A stretch of 64,000 bases of DNA from JBQTGK01 sp052400665 (GTDB taxonomy: Bacteria; Bacteroidota; Bacteroidia; Bacteroidales; Marinifilaceae), in the NCBI GenBank assembly GCA_052400665.1, contig JBQTGK010000004.1; one strand, 5' to 3'. Below the pieces are notes generated by a model. That model searched no databases, had not been told where the DNA came from, and worked only from the letters and a program-made list of their open reading frames with translations. A program made the position numbers and the translations under genes. This document shows, one piece after another, positions 24,790 through 33,266 of this stretch; position 1 is the first letter of the stretch, and every line of letters starts with the position of its first letter.

Positions 24790-25997
24790 TATAGATGTTT
24801 ACTGAATATTAGGTTTTGGATATAAAATAGCAATTTTAAAAATGGTCTTAATAAACCATATATATACGAAGATAAAAATAAATTTTCTTCCTTCAAATCT
24901 CTTGTGATTATTTTAAAATAGTAGCTATAAATTATTAAACCAATAAAACATATCAAGATGAAAAAGATATAGAGTTTGGTTGTTAAGAATCCTAAAAAAA
25001 GGAAAACTAAAAATAGTATTTTGCTTAAGTGATCGAGCTTGGTTAAAAGCTTGATTTTTACTGGAATATATTTTCTACATTTGAAATAGGAATGATTAAT
25101 TTCTTTCCATTGTTCTTTACTCTTTTTTGAATCGAGAATAATTTTTGTGTCTGGGTGTAATGAAGTTTTTACTGCTGATTTTTTGCTAAGTTTACGTAAA
25201 ATGAGATGATCGTAGCCCTCCTCGAAATGAGCAAAGCCAGCAAAACCTTTTACTGAAAAAAAGTCGCTTTTTCTATAGCTCATATTATTGCCATTTCCAG
25301 CATAATTTAGCCCTAACGACGAAAAAGCGGCTATTTTGATGTTTTGCATTAACAAATCGTACTTCATAAAATTGAAGCAAAAGCCTTTTTTATTTTCAAA
25401 ATTCGAATAAGCCGAATAATTACCTGTATTTACAGAGTTTAGAAGCCAATTTTCATCTATTGGTTGGCAATTAGGGTTACTAAAGAATAATTGTTCGTGT
25501 TTGGCAGCTTTAATGCCAATGGTTAATGCCAGTTTTTTATTGTGGTTAAACTTATCGTCAGCCGGAATTTGTGTTTTGCGTAAATGTGGGAAATTATTTT
25601 GTAGACGTTTAATAACATCTTCAGTCTCGTCGGTGCTGCCATTATCAACAATAATAACTTCGAAATCAGGATAGTTTTGGTTTAAAAAGGCCGGTAGATT
25701 TTTTTCGAGAAGGTTGGCCTGATTTTTTGAGCTGATAATAAGGGAAACAGGAATAGGTTTTATCTTATTATTTTCTTTGAATAAACTTTTTCCTTTTCGA
25801 AAATAAAATATTTGAAAAGAAATATATGTAGTGAATGATAAACAAAATCCTATTATTACAAATAATTGGTTTGTATTTAATGATAAATTATAGAATGTAT
25901 TCAAGATTGTATATTTTATGAATCCCAAAAATAAGAGATTCTTTACTATATAGGAAAGTAAAATCAAGAAATAATTAAGTTGATCTGAAAAATACAA
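24789..25997 (-). CDS. Membrane glycosyltransferase, family 2
   Basis: The 402-residue protein has two N-terminal hydrophobic helices (before residue 70), a GT2 catalytic domain starting at PVSLIISSKNQ with IIVDNGSTDETEDV, and C-terminal membrane helices (residues ~325-365). It probably extends a polysaccharide or glycolipid from the inner membrane. The only start that includes both N-terminal helices is TTG at 25997: an in-frame stop lies two codons upstream and no early ATG exists. It is translationally coupled to the sigma factor gene and divergent from tgt. Confidence 0.82.
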   Translation of the reverse strand: MYFSDQLNYFLILLSYIVKNLLFLGFIKYTILNTFYNLSLNTNQLFVIIGFCLSFTTYISFQIFYFRKGKSLFKENNKIKPIPVSLIISSKNQANLLEKNLPAFLNQNYPDFEVIIVDNGSTDETEDVIKRLQNNFPHLRKTQIPADDKFNHNKKLALTIGIKAAKHEQLFFSNPNCQPIDENWLLNSVNTGNYSAYSNFENKKGFCFNFMKYDLLMQNIKIAAFSSLGLNYAGNGNNMSYRKSDFFSVKGFAGFAHFEEGYDHLILRKLSKKSAVKTSLHPDTKIILDSKKSKEQWKEINHSYFKCRKYIPVKIKLLTKLDHLSKILFLVFLFLGFLTTKLYIFFILICFIGLIIYSYYFKIITRDLKEENLFLSSYIYGLLRPFLKLLFYIQNLIFSKHL

Positions 25998-26049
25998 AAA
26001 TCAGTATTTTGCCATTTGTTTTATTTAGTACAGAACTAAGATTTATTAG

Positions 26050-26057
26050 TATCTTTG
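26050..26057 (+). promoter_or_regulatory. -7 box (TATCTTTG) of tgt
   Basis: An exact TAnnTTTG match lies 60 bases before the Met at 26118. It overlaps the longer open frame that starts at 26055, which argues that translation begins at 26118. A -33 TTTG at the usual spacing is not evident. Confidence 0.45.
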
Positions 26058-26117
26058 TTGCCGATTTTTTTTGTAAAATTGGTTTTTTCGATTTTACATT
26101 CCATTAAAACAGTCAAT

Positions 26118-27248
26118 ATGGATTTTAAATTACAAAATACAGATCCAAAATCTTCTGCAAGAACAGGGGAGATTACAACAGATCACGGTAAAATACAAAC
26201 ACCGATTTTTATGCCAGTGGGGACATTGGGATCCGTAAAAGGAGTGCATCAACGTGAGTTGAAAGAGGATATCAATGCAGAAATTATTTTAGGAAATACC
26301 TATCATCTGTATTTGCGCCCGGGATTAAATGTTCTGGAACAAGCAGGAGGTTTGCATAAATTTAATGGTTGGGATCGCCCAATATTGACTGATAGTGGAG
26401 GGTTTCAGGTTTTTTCTCTGGCCGACAATCGTAAGCTTACCGAGGAAGGTGCAATGTTTAGATCTCATATCGATGGATCGAAGCATTTTTTTACGCCCGA
26501 AAATGTAATGGATACCCAAAGAACCATTGGTGCTGATATTATTATGGCATTCGATGAGTGTCCTCCGGGAACATCAAGCTACGAATACTCTAAAAACTCA
26601 CTGGAATTAACTCAGCGCTGGTTAGAACGATGTGTAAAACGTTTTGATGAGACAGAACCCAAATATGGTTATTCTCAAACACTGTTTCCTATTGTTCAAG
26701 GTTGTGTTTATAATGATTTACGAATTAAAGCAGCAGAGCATGCGGCATCATTAGATCGTGAAGGATACGCAATTGGAGGATTAGCAGTAGGCGAGCCAGT
26801 AGAAGATATGTATTCGATGATTGAAGTGGTAAATAATGTTCTTCCTGAAGATAAACCCAGATATTTGATGGGAGTAGGTACGCCTGTTAACATTTTGGAA
26901 GCTATTTCGCGTGGTGTTGATATGTTCGACTGTGTTATGCCAACCCGAAATGGACGAAACGGAATGATTTTTACCAGCGAAGGAATTATCAATATAAAAA
27001 ATAAAAAGTGGCACGATGATTTTTCTCCGCTCGATGCGAATGGAACTTCTTTTGTAGATAAAGCATACTCAAAAGCCTATGTGCGCCATTTAATTCATTC
27101 GGGAGAATTGCTGGGTTCTCAAATATGTAGCATTCATAATTTGGCATTTTATCTTTGGTTGGTGAGAGAAGCTCGCGAGCATATCAATGCAGGAACCTTT
27201 TCTGGTTGGAAAGATATTATGGTTAAAAAACTGGCTTTCCGTTTGTAA
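26118..27248 (+). CDS. tgt: Queuine/preQ1 tRNA-guanine transglycosylase
   Basis: The 376-residue enzyme exchanges the wobble guanine of GUN-anticodon tRNAs for preQ1. It begins MDFKLQNTDPKSSARTGEI and has the DSGGFQVFSL and VMPTRNGRNGMIF segments. The frame is open for 21 more codons upstream, but the -7 box argues for 26118. The CxCxxC zinc ligands of the E. coli enzyme are replaced here: aligning PLDANGTSFVDKAYSKAY with the E. coli segment puts Gly, Ser and Asp at the three cysteine positions, while the zinc-ligand histidine is kept in SIHNL. Confidence 0.96.
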   Translation: MDFKLQNTDPKSSARTGEITTDHGKIQTPIFMPVGTLGSVKGVHQRELKEDINAEIILGNTYHLYLRPGLNVLEQAGGLHKFNGWDRPILTDSGGFQVFSLADNRKLTEEGAMFRSHIDGSKHFFTPENVMDTQRTIGADIIMAFDECPPGTSSYEYSKNSLELTQRWLERCVKRFDETEPKYGYSQTLFPIVQGCVYNDLRIKAAEHAASLDREGYAIGGLAVGEPVEDMYSMIEVVNNVLPEDKPRYLMGVGTPVNILEAISRGVDMFDCVMPTRNGRNGMIFTSEGIINIKNKKWHDDFSPLDANGTSFVDKAYSKAYVRHLIHSGELLGSQICSIHNLAFYLWLVREAREHINAGTFSGWKDIMVKKLAFRL

Positions 27249-27320
27249 ACTGTTTACTTGCAGCTTTAAATATGGATTTATTGTAAGTTTTTTTTAGAAC
27301 CATGTCGAATAATGTTTAGT

Positions 27321-27349
27321 AAAAGCTTAGTGTTAGGAACTAAGCTTTT
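27321..27349 (+). terminator. Terminator-like hairpin after tgt
   Basis: A 10-bp stem (AAAAGCTTAG / CTAAGCTTTT) with a 9-base loop lies 72 bases after the tgt stop. The T tail is short, so termination may be partial. Confidence 0.55.
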
Positions 27350-27471
27350 AAGTGTTAAAAAATCTTACAATAAATAAGAGTTAATTGATATTTGAAGAAT
27401 ATATTATACTTTTATTGCGGTGATTTTGGTTTCGATTATTTTCGAAATATACAGTAATTAAAAATCAGGTT

Positions 27472-28548
27472 TTGAAAAAATTAGATTTATATATTATCCG
27501 AAAGTTCTTAGGAACTTTCTTTTTTGCTATTGTGTTGATTATTAGTATTTCGGTTATTTTCGATTTCTCCGAACATATTGATGAATTTATAGACAAGGAA
27601 GCTCCTTTAAAAGCTGTTTTGCTCGATTATTACCTCAATTTCATTCCCTATTTTGCCAATTTATTTAGTGCGTTGTTCACCTTTATTGCCGTTATCTTTT
27701 TTACTTCAAAAATGGCATATAACACCGAAATTATTGCCATTTTAAGTAGTGGAATTAGTTTTAGGAGAATGATGTATCCTTATTTTCTCTCCGCATTAAT
27801 TATTGGTATTTTTTCGTTTTTGCTAAGTAACTATATAATTCCTCCGGCAAATCAGAAACGACTCGATTTTACGGCTACTTATATCAAAAAACAATTTAGA
27901 AATAACGAGAGAAATATACATCGCCAAATTGAACCTGGCGTGTTTATTTATATGCAAAACTGGGAAACAACTAGTAAAACCGGTTATAAGTTTGCAATGG
28001 AGAAATTCGATGGCAAAAAATTAGTATCTAAATTAACATCGAAATATATTCGTTGGAATGATAAAGAAGGGAAATGGACCATTAATGGTTATTTTATCAG
28101 AAATATTAAAGGCGAAAAAGAGAGTTTTGAGAGTGGAAAAAAAATTGACACAACACTAAATTTTGGGCCAAAGGAATTTGGACGGAAAAAAAATATTGTT
28201 GAGGCAATGAATTATAACGAGCTGAATGATTATATCGATCAGCAAACCATGCGTGGAGACAGTAATATTAATGCATATAAAATAGAGAAGTACAAACGAA
28301 TGGCAAATCCATTCTCGACCTTTATATTAACGCTTATTGGTGTTTCTTTGGCATCCCGAAAAATACGCGGAGGAATGGGATTACATTTGGGTATAGGACT
28401 TTTATTAAGTTTTTCATTTATCTTGTTTCTGCAGATTTCTGTTGTTTTTGCTACGAATGGAAGTATGAACCCCATGTTGGCTGTTTGGTTACCTAATATT
28501 GTGTTTACAGTGGTAGCACTGTATTTGTATCGAATTGCGCCTAAATAG
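27472..28548 (+). CDS. LptF/LptG-family permease (YjgP/YjgQ)
   Basis: The 358-residue permease of the lipopolysaccharide export ABC transporter moves LPS from the inner membrane to the Lpt bridge. There are transmembrane helices at residues ~13-33, 55-80 and 100-125, a periplasmic beta-jellyroll domain (~130-260), and three helices near the C-terminus with ANPFSTFILTLIGVSLASRK. It begins with TTG (LKKLDLYIIRKFLGTFF), and no ATG is available before the first helix. LptF versus LptG cannot be settled from this sequence alone. Confidence 0.9.
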   Translation: MKKLDLYIIRKFLGTFFFAIVLIISISVIFDFSEHIDEFIDKEAPLKAVLLDYYLNFIPYFANLFSALFTFIAVIFFTSKMAYNTEIIAILSSGISFRRMMYPYFLSALIIGIFSFLLSNYIIPPANQKRLDFTATYIKKQFRNNERNIHRQIEPGVFIYMQNWETTSKTGYKFAMEKFDGKKLVSKLTSKYIRWNDKEGKWTINGYFIRNIKGEKESFESGKKIDTTLNFGPKEFGRKKNIVEAMNYNELNDYIDQQTMRGDSNINAYKIEKYKRMANPFSTFILTLIGVSLASRKIRGGMGLHLGIGLLLSFSFILFLQISVVFATNGSMNPMLAVWLPNIVFTVVALYLYRIAPK

Positions 28549-28749
28549 AATCATTTTAAATAATTTTCAGCTTTTTGTGTTGATTATCAAGATAAAGGGC
28601 TTATTTTATATAGTTTCAGCTTTAGTAATCTAAGGGAAAAGAATTTTTTTTCTAATCTAAAAATTACTAACGTTGTAGCTTGGAATTTCATGAGTTATTG
28701 AAATTCAACATATATAGAAATATATATTTTTTAACTAAATGTACAGATT

Positions 28750-30294
28750 ATGTCATTGAAACGAAACATTCTTGATCTTAGAAAGAGAAAAGAAAAAGTG
28801 CTTCAAGGTGGCGGAGAAAAAGCTATCCAGAAGCAAGTTGCGATGGGAAAGTTGACTGCTAGAGAAAGGGTAACATCAATTTTAGATGAAGATTCTTTTC
28901 ATGAGTACGATATGTTCGTAGAGCATGAAGCTCGCGACTTTGGTATGGAAAAGAAACAACTTCATGGTGATGGTGTTATCATTGGAACCGGAACAATTTA
29001 CGGTGAGCCTGTGTGTATTTTTGCGCAGGATTTTACAGTAGCTGGAGGTTCTCTTGGTCTTATGCATGCACGAAAAATTACAAAAATCATGGATCATGCA
29101 TTAAAAATGCGTGTACCTTTGATTGGTATTAATGATTCGGGTGGAGCTCGTATTCAGGAAGGTGTTAATTCACTTGCAGGATACGGTGAAATCTTTTTCC
29201 GAAACACTCTGGCATCAGGTGTAATTCCTCAATTGTCAGTTATTCTTGGTCCTTGTGCTGGTGGAGCTGTTTATTCTCCCGCGCTTACCGACTTTGTGTT
29301 TGTGGTAGAGAACATTTCTAAAATGTTCATTACCGGTCCTGAGGTAATAAAAACCGTTTTAGGTGAAGAAATTAGTATGGAAGAACTGGGTGGAGCTAAA
29401 GTTCATAGCGAAATTACAGGTAATGCTCATTTCTACGCTTTAAGCGAGTACGAATGCTTCGAACAAATTAAGAAGCTACTAACCTTCATACCATGGCACA
29501 ACGCGAAAAAAGCTAAAGCATTCCCGCCTAAGCCTCCGAAGCCAGAATACAAAATTGAAGAAATTGTACCTTCAGATCCAACGCAACCTTACGATATTCG
29601 TAATGTAATTAAAGCAATTGCCGATGATTCCGATTTCTTTGAAATCATGGAAAATTTTGCGAAAAACATTGTTATCGGATTTGGTAGAATGAATGGTGAG
29701 ACTGTTGGTTTTGTTGCAAATCAGCCAATGGTGTTAGCAGGTGTATTAGATTGTGATTCATCTGATAAAGCTGCTCGTTTTATTCGTTATTGTGATTCGT
29801 TTAATATTCCAATTGTGACCCTTGAGGATATGCCAGGTTATTTACCAGGTGTAGATCAGGAGCACATGGGTGTTATTCGTCACGGAGCTAAAATCCTTTA
29901 TGCTTACAGTGAGGCAACAGTGCCAAAAATTACGGTTATTATCCGTAAAGCGTATGGTGGAGGTTATATTGCTATGAACTCTCGCCACATGAAGGCAGAT
30001 TTCATGTTTGCATGGCCAAATGCCGAAATTGCTGTAATGGGACCTGATGGTGCTGCTAACATTATCTTTAGAAAAGAGATTATGGCGGCAGAAGATCCTG
30101 AAGCAATGCGTAAAGAAAAAGTTGCAGAATATAGAGAGAAGTTCGCTAATCCTTATGTTGCTGCAGCCAAAGGTTATATCGATACTGTTATTGAGCCTGA
30201 GGAAACACGTAATATGTTGTTACACTCTATTGAGGTTTCAAATCATAAAGTTGATAGAAGACCTGCTAAAAAACACGGAATTCCTCCATTCTAA
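28750..30294 (+). CDS. Acyl-CoA carboxylase carboxyltransferase subunit (propionyl-CoA carboxylase beta / methylmalonyl-CoA decarboxylase alpha type)
   Basis: The 514-residue crotonase-fold carboxyltransferase has GINDSGGARIQEGVNSLAG, ILGPCAGGAVYSPA, DMPGYLPGVDQEHMGVIRHG and the C-terminal IRKAYGGGYIAMNSRHM. It moves a carboxyl group between biotin and an acyl-CoA, most likely propionyl-CoA/methylmalonyl-CoA as used in succinate-propionate metabolism. The biotin carrier gene follows 12 bases later. No biotin carboxylase or sodium-pump beta subunit is in the window, so carboxylase and decarboxylase roles cannot be separated. Confidence 0.93.
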   Translation: MSLKRNILDLRKRKEKVLQGGGEKAIQKQVAMGKLTARERVTSILDEDSFHEYDMFVEHEARDFGMEKKQLHGDGVIIGTGTIYGEPVCIFAQDFTVAGGSLGLMHARKITKIMDHALKMRVPLIGINDSGGARIQEGVNSLAGYGEIFFRNTLASGVIPQLSVILGPCAGGAVYSPALTDFVFVVENISKMFITGPEVIKTVLGEEISMEELGGAKVHSEITGNAHFYALSEYECFEQIKKLLTFIPWHNAKKAKAFPPKPPKPEYKIEEIVPSDPTQPYDIRNVIKAIADDSDFFEIMENFAKNIVIGFGRMNGETVGFVANQPMVLAGVLDCDSSDKAARFIRYCDSFNIPIVTLEDMPGYLPGVDQEHMGVIRHGAKILYAYSEATVPKITVIIRKAYGGGYIAMNSRHMKADFMFAWPNAEIAVMGPDGAANIIFRKEIMAAEDPEAMRKEKVAEYREKFANPYVAAAKGYIDTVIEPEETRNMLLHSIEVSNHKVDRRPAKKHGIPPF

Positions 30295-30306
30295 AAATTA
30301 TTCGCT

Positions 30307-30615
30307 ATGAGCAATTTAAAAGAATTCAACGTTGATGGGACGATTTATAAAACAGAAGTAACCAAGAAATTTGAACAAAGAAAGTCCTGGGCTAAACCTA
30401 ACCCTAAGCATCTTAATTCATTTATTCCTGGTACTATTGTTGAAATTTTCGTTAAGGAAGGACAAAAAGTAAAAGCAGGAGAGAGTTTAATGATTCTCGA
30501 AGCTATGAAAATGAAGAACCTTATCGAAATGCCTTTCGACGGTGTAATTAAAAAGATTCATGTTAAAGAAGGAGAAAAAGTTCCTAACAGATTATTGATG
30601 TTAGAAATTGAGTAA
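30307..30615 (+). CDS. Biotin carboxyl carrier protein
   Basis: The 102-residue biotinyl/lipoyl domain protein has the biotin attachment motif LEAMKMKNLIEMPFDG (Lys near residue 68). It is preceded by IPGTIVEIFVKEGQKVKAGE, the typical first half of the beta-barrel. The N-terminal ~35 residues are charged and not part of the domain. It is in one operon with the carboxyltransferase and presumably serves it. Confidence 0.95.
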   Translation: MSNLKEFNVDGTIYKTEVTKKFEQRKSWAKPNPKHLNSFIPGTIVEIFVKEGQKVKAGESLMILEAMKMKNLIEMPFDGVIKKIHVKEGEKVPNRLLMLEIE

Positions 30616-30636
30616 TCTTTCCGAATGGAAAATAAA

Positions 30637-30667
30637 AAATGGGATTGTTGTAATGACAATCCCATTT
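30637..30667. terminator. Bidirectional terminator between the biotin carrier gene and ispE
   Basis: A 12-bp perfect stem (AAATGGGATTGT / ACAATCCCATTT, loop of 7) lies between convergent genes. T residues flank it on both strands, with six on the minus side. Confidence 0.88.
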
Positions 30668-30683
30668 CTTTTGCAGCTTATTT

Positions 30684-31550
30684 TTACAATTGACCTATCC
30701 AATTATAATGTTCTTTCCAGTTCTCCCTTATAACAGGTTTTTCTGTAAACAGACCGAATATTGTCGATCCACTTCCCGACATTGCCGCATAGACTGCTCC
30801 CTGATTGTACAATTCTTTTTTTAATTGTGACAGAAGAGGATAGTTTGGAAATATACTATCTTCAAAATCGTTAGTGATATTTTCTTTCCACTGATCAGGC
30901 GGAAGTTCTATTAAGCTTTGTAAATTAGCACTTGGCTTAGGTTTTATTCCGGCATAAGCCTCGGGAGTACTAATGTGAATTTCGGGTTTTATCATTGCAA
31001 TAAAATATCCCGATAGGTTTACTTTGGTGGGAGAGAATATTTCACCTTTTCCCTGAGCAAAAACGGGTTTGTTAGAGATGAAAAAGGGGCAATCGCTACC
31101 CAACTTACAGGCCAAGTCTTCCATTTTGCCAGTGTTTAGGCCAATATTGTAAAAATCATTCAGCATTTTTATCATGAATGCCGCATCGGCAGATCCACCT
31201 CCTAATCCGGCACCAAAAGGAATATTTTTATGCAGATGAATACTTGTTGAAGGTAATTCGTATTCGTTTCTTAGTAGTTCAAAAGCCTTCACTACAATAT
31301 TATCTTTATCGGCAATATTTATAGGTATGCCCGACGAACTAAATTCAAAAGGCCTGGTTTTTTCTGATTCTGCAATTTCTAAAGCATCACATAAAGGAAT
31401 TGGATAAAAAATTGTCTCTATATTATGAAATCCATCCGAACGTTTTTCTATAACGTTCAATCCCAGGTTTATTTTGGCATTCGGAAAATTTAGCACTTTA
31501 GTAATATTTGAGTTTATAATTTTATTGCGTAAAAATAGAGCATTTGTCAA
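30684..31550 (-). CDS. ispE: 4-diphosphocytidyl-2-C-methyl-D-erythritol kinase
   Basis: The 288-residue GHMP kinase phosphorylates CDP-methylerythritol in the MEP isoprenoid pathway. It has FPNAKINLGLNVIEKRSDGFH at the N-terminus, the ATP loop PFGAGLGGGSADAAF, and a C-terminal MSGSGSTIFGLF. The ATG at 31550 gives 18 residues before the conserved start. A GTG at 31496, directly before LNFPNAKINLG, is an equally good alternative and would match the family length better. Confidence 0.95.
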   Translation of the reverse strand: MTNALFLRNKIINSNITKVLNFPNAKINLGLNVIEKRSDGFHNIETIFYPIPLCDALEIAESEKTRPFEFSSSGIPINIADKDNIVVKAFELLRNEYELPSTSIHLHKNIPFGAGLGGGSADAAFMIKMLNDFYNIGLNTGKMEDLACKLGSDCPFFISNKPVFAQGKGEIFSPTKVNLSGYFIAMIKPEIHISTPEAYAGIKPKPSANLQSLIELPPDQWKENITNDFEDSIFPNYPLLSQLKKELYNQGAVYAAMSGSGSTIFGLFTEKPVIRENWKEHYNWIGQL

Positions 31551-31583
31551 ACTAAAAAAATCAAGGATAGCATTTTTATTTTC

Positions 31584-31591
31584 TATCTTTG
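31584..31591 (+). promoter_or_regulatory. -7 box (TATCTTTG) of dnaB
   Basis: An exact TAnnTTTG match lies 86 bases before dnaB in the short gap shared with divergent ispE. A clear -33 element was not found at 19-21 bases. Confidence 0.45.
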
Positions 31592-31676
31592 TCCTTGCAT
31601 TCTAAAATTTTTCAGATATTTTAAAATCTGTCTATTTTTTTTATTTGAATTTTGAAGGGTATAATATATAGAATTT

Positions 31677-33209
31677 ATGGCAGGAGCAAATAATTATAAA
31701 AACCAATCGAAAAAAAGTGTAGATCTCGATTACGGAAAAGTACCACCACAAGCTGTAGAGCTGGAGGAGGCCGTGCTGGGTGCAATAATGTTGGAGAAAG
31801 ATGCAATCATTTCGGTTGGAGACTTGCTTAATGCTGAGACCTTTTACAAAGATGCGCACCAGAAAATATACAAGGCAATTATGAATCTTTCTACTAAGGA
31901 AGAGCCTATTGATATTTTAACGGTAACCGAGGAATTAAAAAGAGAAGGTACGCTCGATGATGTGGGTGGTCCGTTTTACATTACTCAGCTAACCAACCGA
32001 GTTGCATCAGCAGCACATATCGAGTTTCATGCCCGAATTATTGCCCAAAAGTACATTCAAAGAGAATTAATTCGTGTTTCTTCCGAAATTCAAAATCAGG
32101 CTTTCGATGAAAGTGTTGATGTTGCCGATTTGCTCGATAAAGCGCAGCAGGATGTTTTCGATATTGCCGAAGGGAACATCAAAAAAGAATCTGCTCACAT
32201 TCGACCTTTGGCCGATGAAGTAATTAATCAGATTGTAGAAGCAGGGAAGCGTCCCGATGGTTTAAGTGGAGTGCCTTCGGGGTTTATGGCCCTGGATAGA
32301 ATTACTTCGGGATGGCAAAAATCCGATTTGGTGATTATTGCAGCTCGTCCGTCGATGGGAAAAACAGCTTTTGTTTTGTCCATGACACGAAATATGGCAG
32401 TTACCCATAAAGCTCCTGTTGCAATATTCTCGCTCGAGATGGGTGGCGATCAGCTGGTAAAACGTATGATCTCCAGTGAAACAGAGCTCGGATCTGAAAA
32501 ACTGAGAAATGGACGATTAGAAGATTTTGAGTGGGAACAGTTACATGTAAAAATTAAGGATTTGGTGGAAGCACCAATTTATGTAGATGATACACCTGGT
32601 TTGTCGATTTACGAATTGCGCTCGAAATGTCGTAGGCTAAAAGCTAAATATGATATTGGTTGTGTAATTATTGACTACTTGCAGCTGATGACAGCAGGAT
32701 CGGATATGCGTGGTAATCGTGAACAGGAAGTAAGTTTAATATCACGACAGTTAAAGATTATTGCCAAAGAATTAAATATACCAGTAATTGCACTTTCGCA
32801 GTTGAATCGTGGGGTAGAACAGCGTACGGGTGATGCAAAAAAACCAATGTTATCCGACCTTCGTGAGTCGGGAGCAATTGAGCAGGATGCCGATATGGTA
32901 CTGTTTATTCACCGTCCGGAACGATATGGAATCACCGAAGACGCCGAAGGAAACTCATTAATTGGTATTGCCGATATTATTATTGCTAAACACCGTAATG
33001 GTGCGGTTGGTGAAATTCAATTACGATTCCGTAATCAGTTGGCTCGATTCATGGATTTGGAAGGCGAAAGTATGGATCCTTTTGGTGATGAAAGTCCCGA
33101 GGATGTGAAAACTTTTAGCTCGCGAATGAATCAGGAGCCTGGAGCTTTAGATGATGTAAATGCTGGTTTGGTTGGAGGTAGCGACTTCGACGATGCTGCT
33201 CCTTTTTAG
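31677..33209 (+). CDS. dnaB: Replicative DNA helicase DnaB
   Basis: The 510-residue hexameric 5'-3' helicase of the replication fork. The N-terminal primase-interacting domain starts at VPPQAVELEEAVLGAIMLE. The RecA-type motor has Walker A ARPSMGKTAFVLS, Walker B CVIIDYLQLM, SQLNRGVEQR and DLRESGAIEQDADMV. No intein is present. The C-terminal ~45 residues are acidic and variable. Confidence 0.98.
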   Translation: MAGANNYKNQSKKSVDLDYGKVPPQAVELEEAVLGAIMLEKDAIISVGDLLNAETFYKDAHQKIYKAIMNLSTKEEPIDILTVTEELKREGTLDDVGGPFYITQLTNRVASAAHIEFHARIIAQKYIQRELIRVSSEIQNQAFDESVDVADLLDKAQQDVFDIAEGNIKKESAHIRPLADEVINQIVEAGKRPDGLSGVPSGFMALDRITSGWQKSDLVIIAARPSMGKTAFVLSMTRNMAVTHKAPVAIFSLEMGGDQLVKRMISSETELGSEKLRNGRLEDFEWEQLHVKIKDLVEAPIYVDDTPGLSIYELRSKCRRLKAKYDIGCVIIDYLQLMTAGSDMRGNREQEVSLISRQLKIIAKELNIPVIALSQLNRGVEQRTGDAKKPMLSDLRESGAIEQDADMVLFIHRPERYGITEDAEGNSLIGIADIIIAKHRNGAVGEIQLRFRNQLARFMDLEGESMDPFGDESPEDVKTFSSRMNQEPGALDDVNAGLVGGSDFDDAAPF

Positions 33210-33266
33210 TAAATTATAAACCATACAAGTGATGGCTTCATTGTAATCATTTTAAAATTTGCTTTT

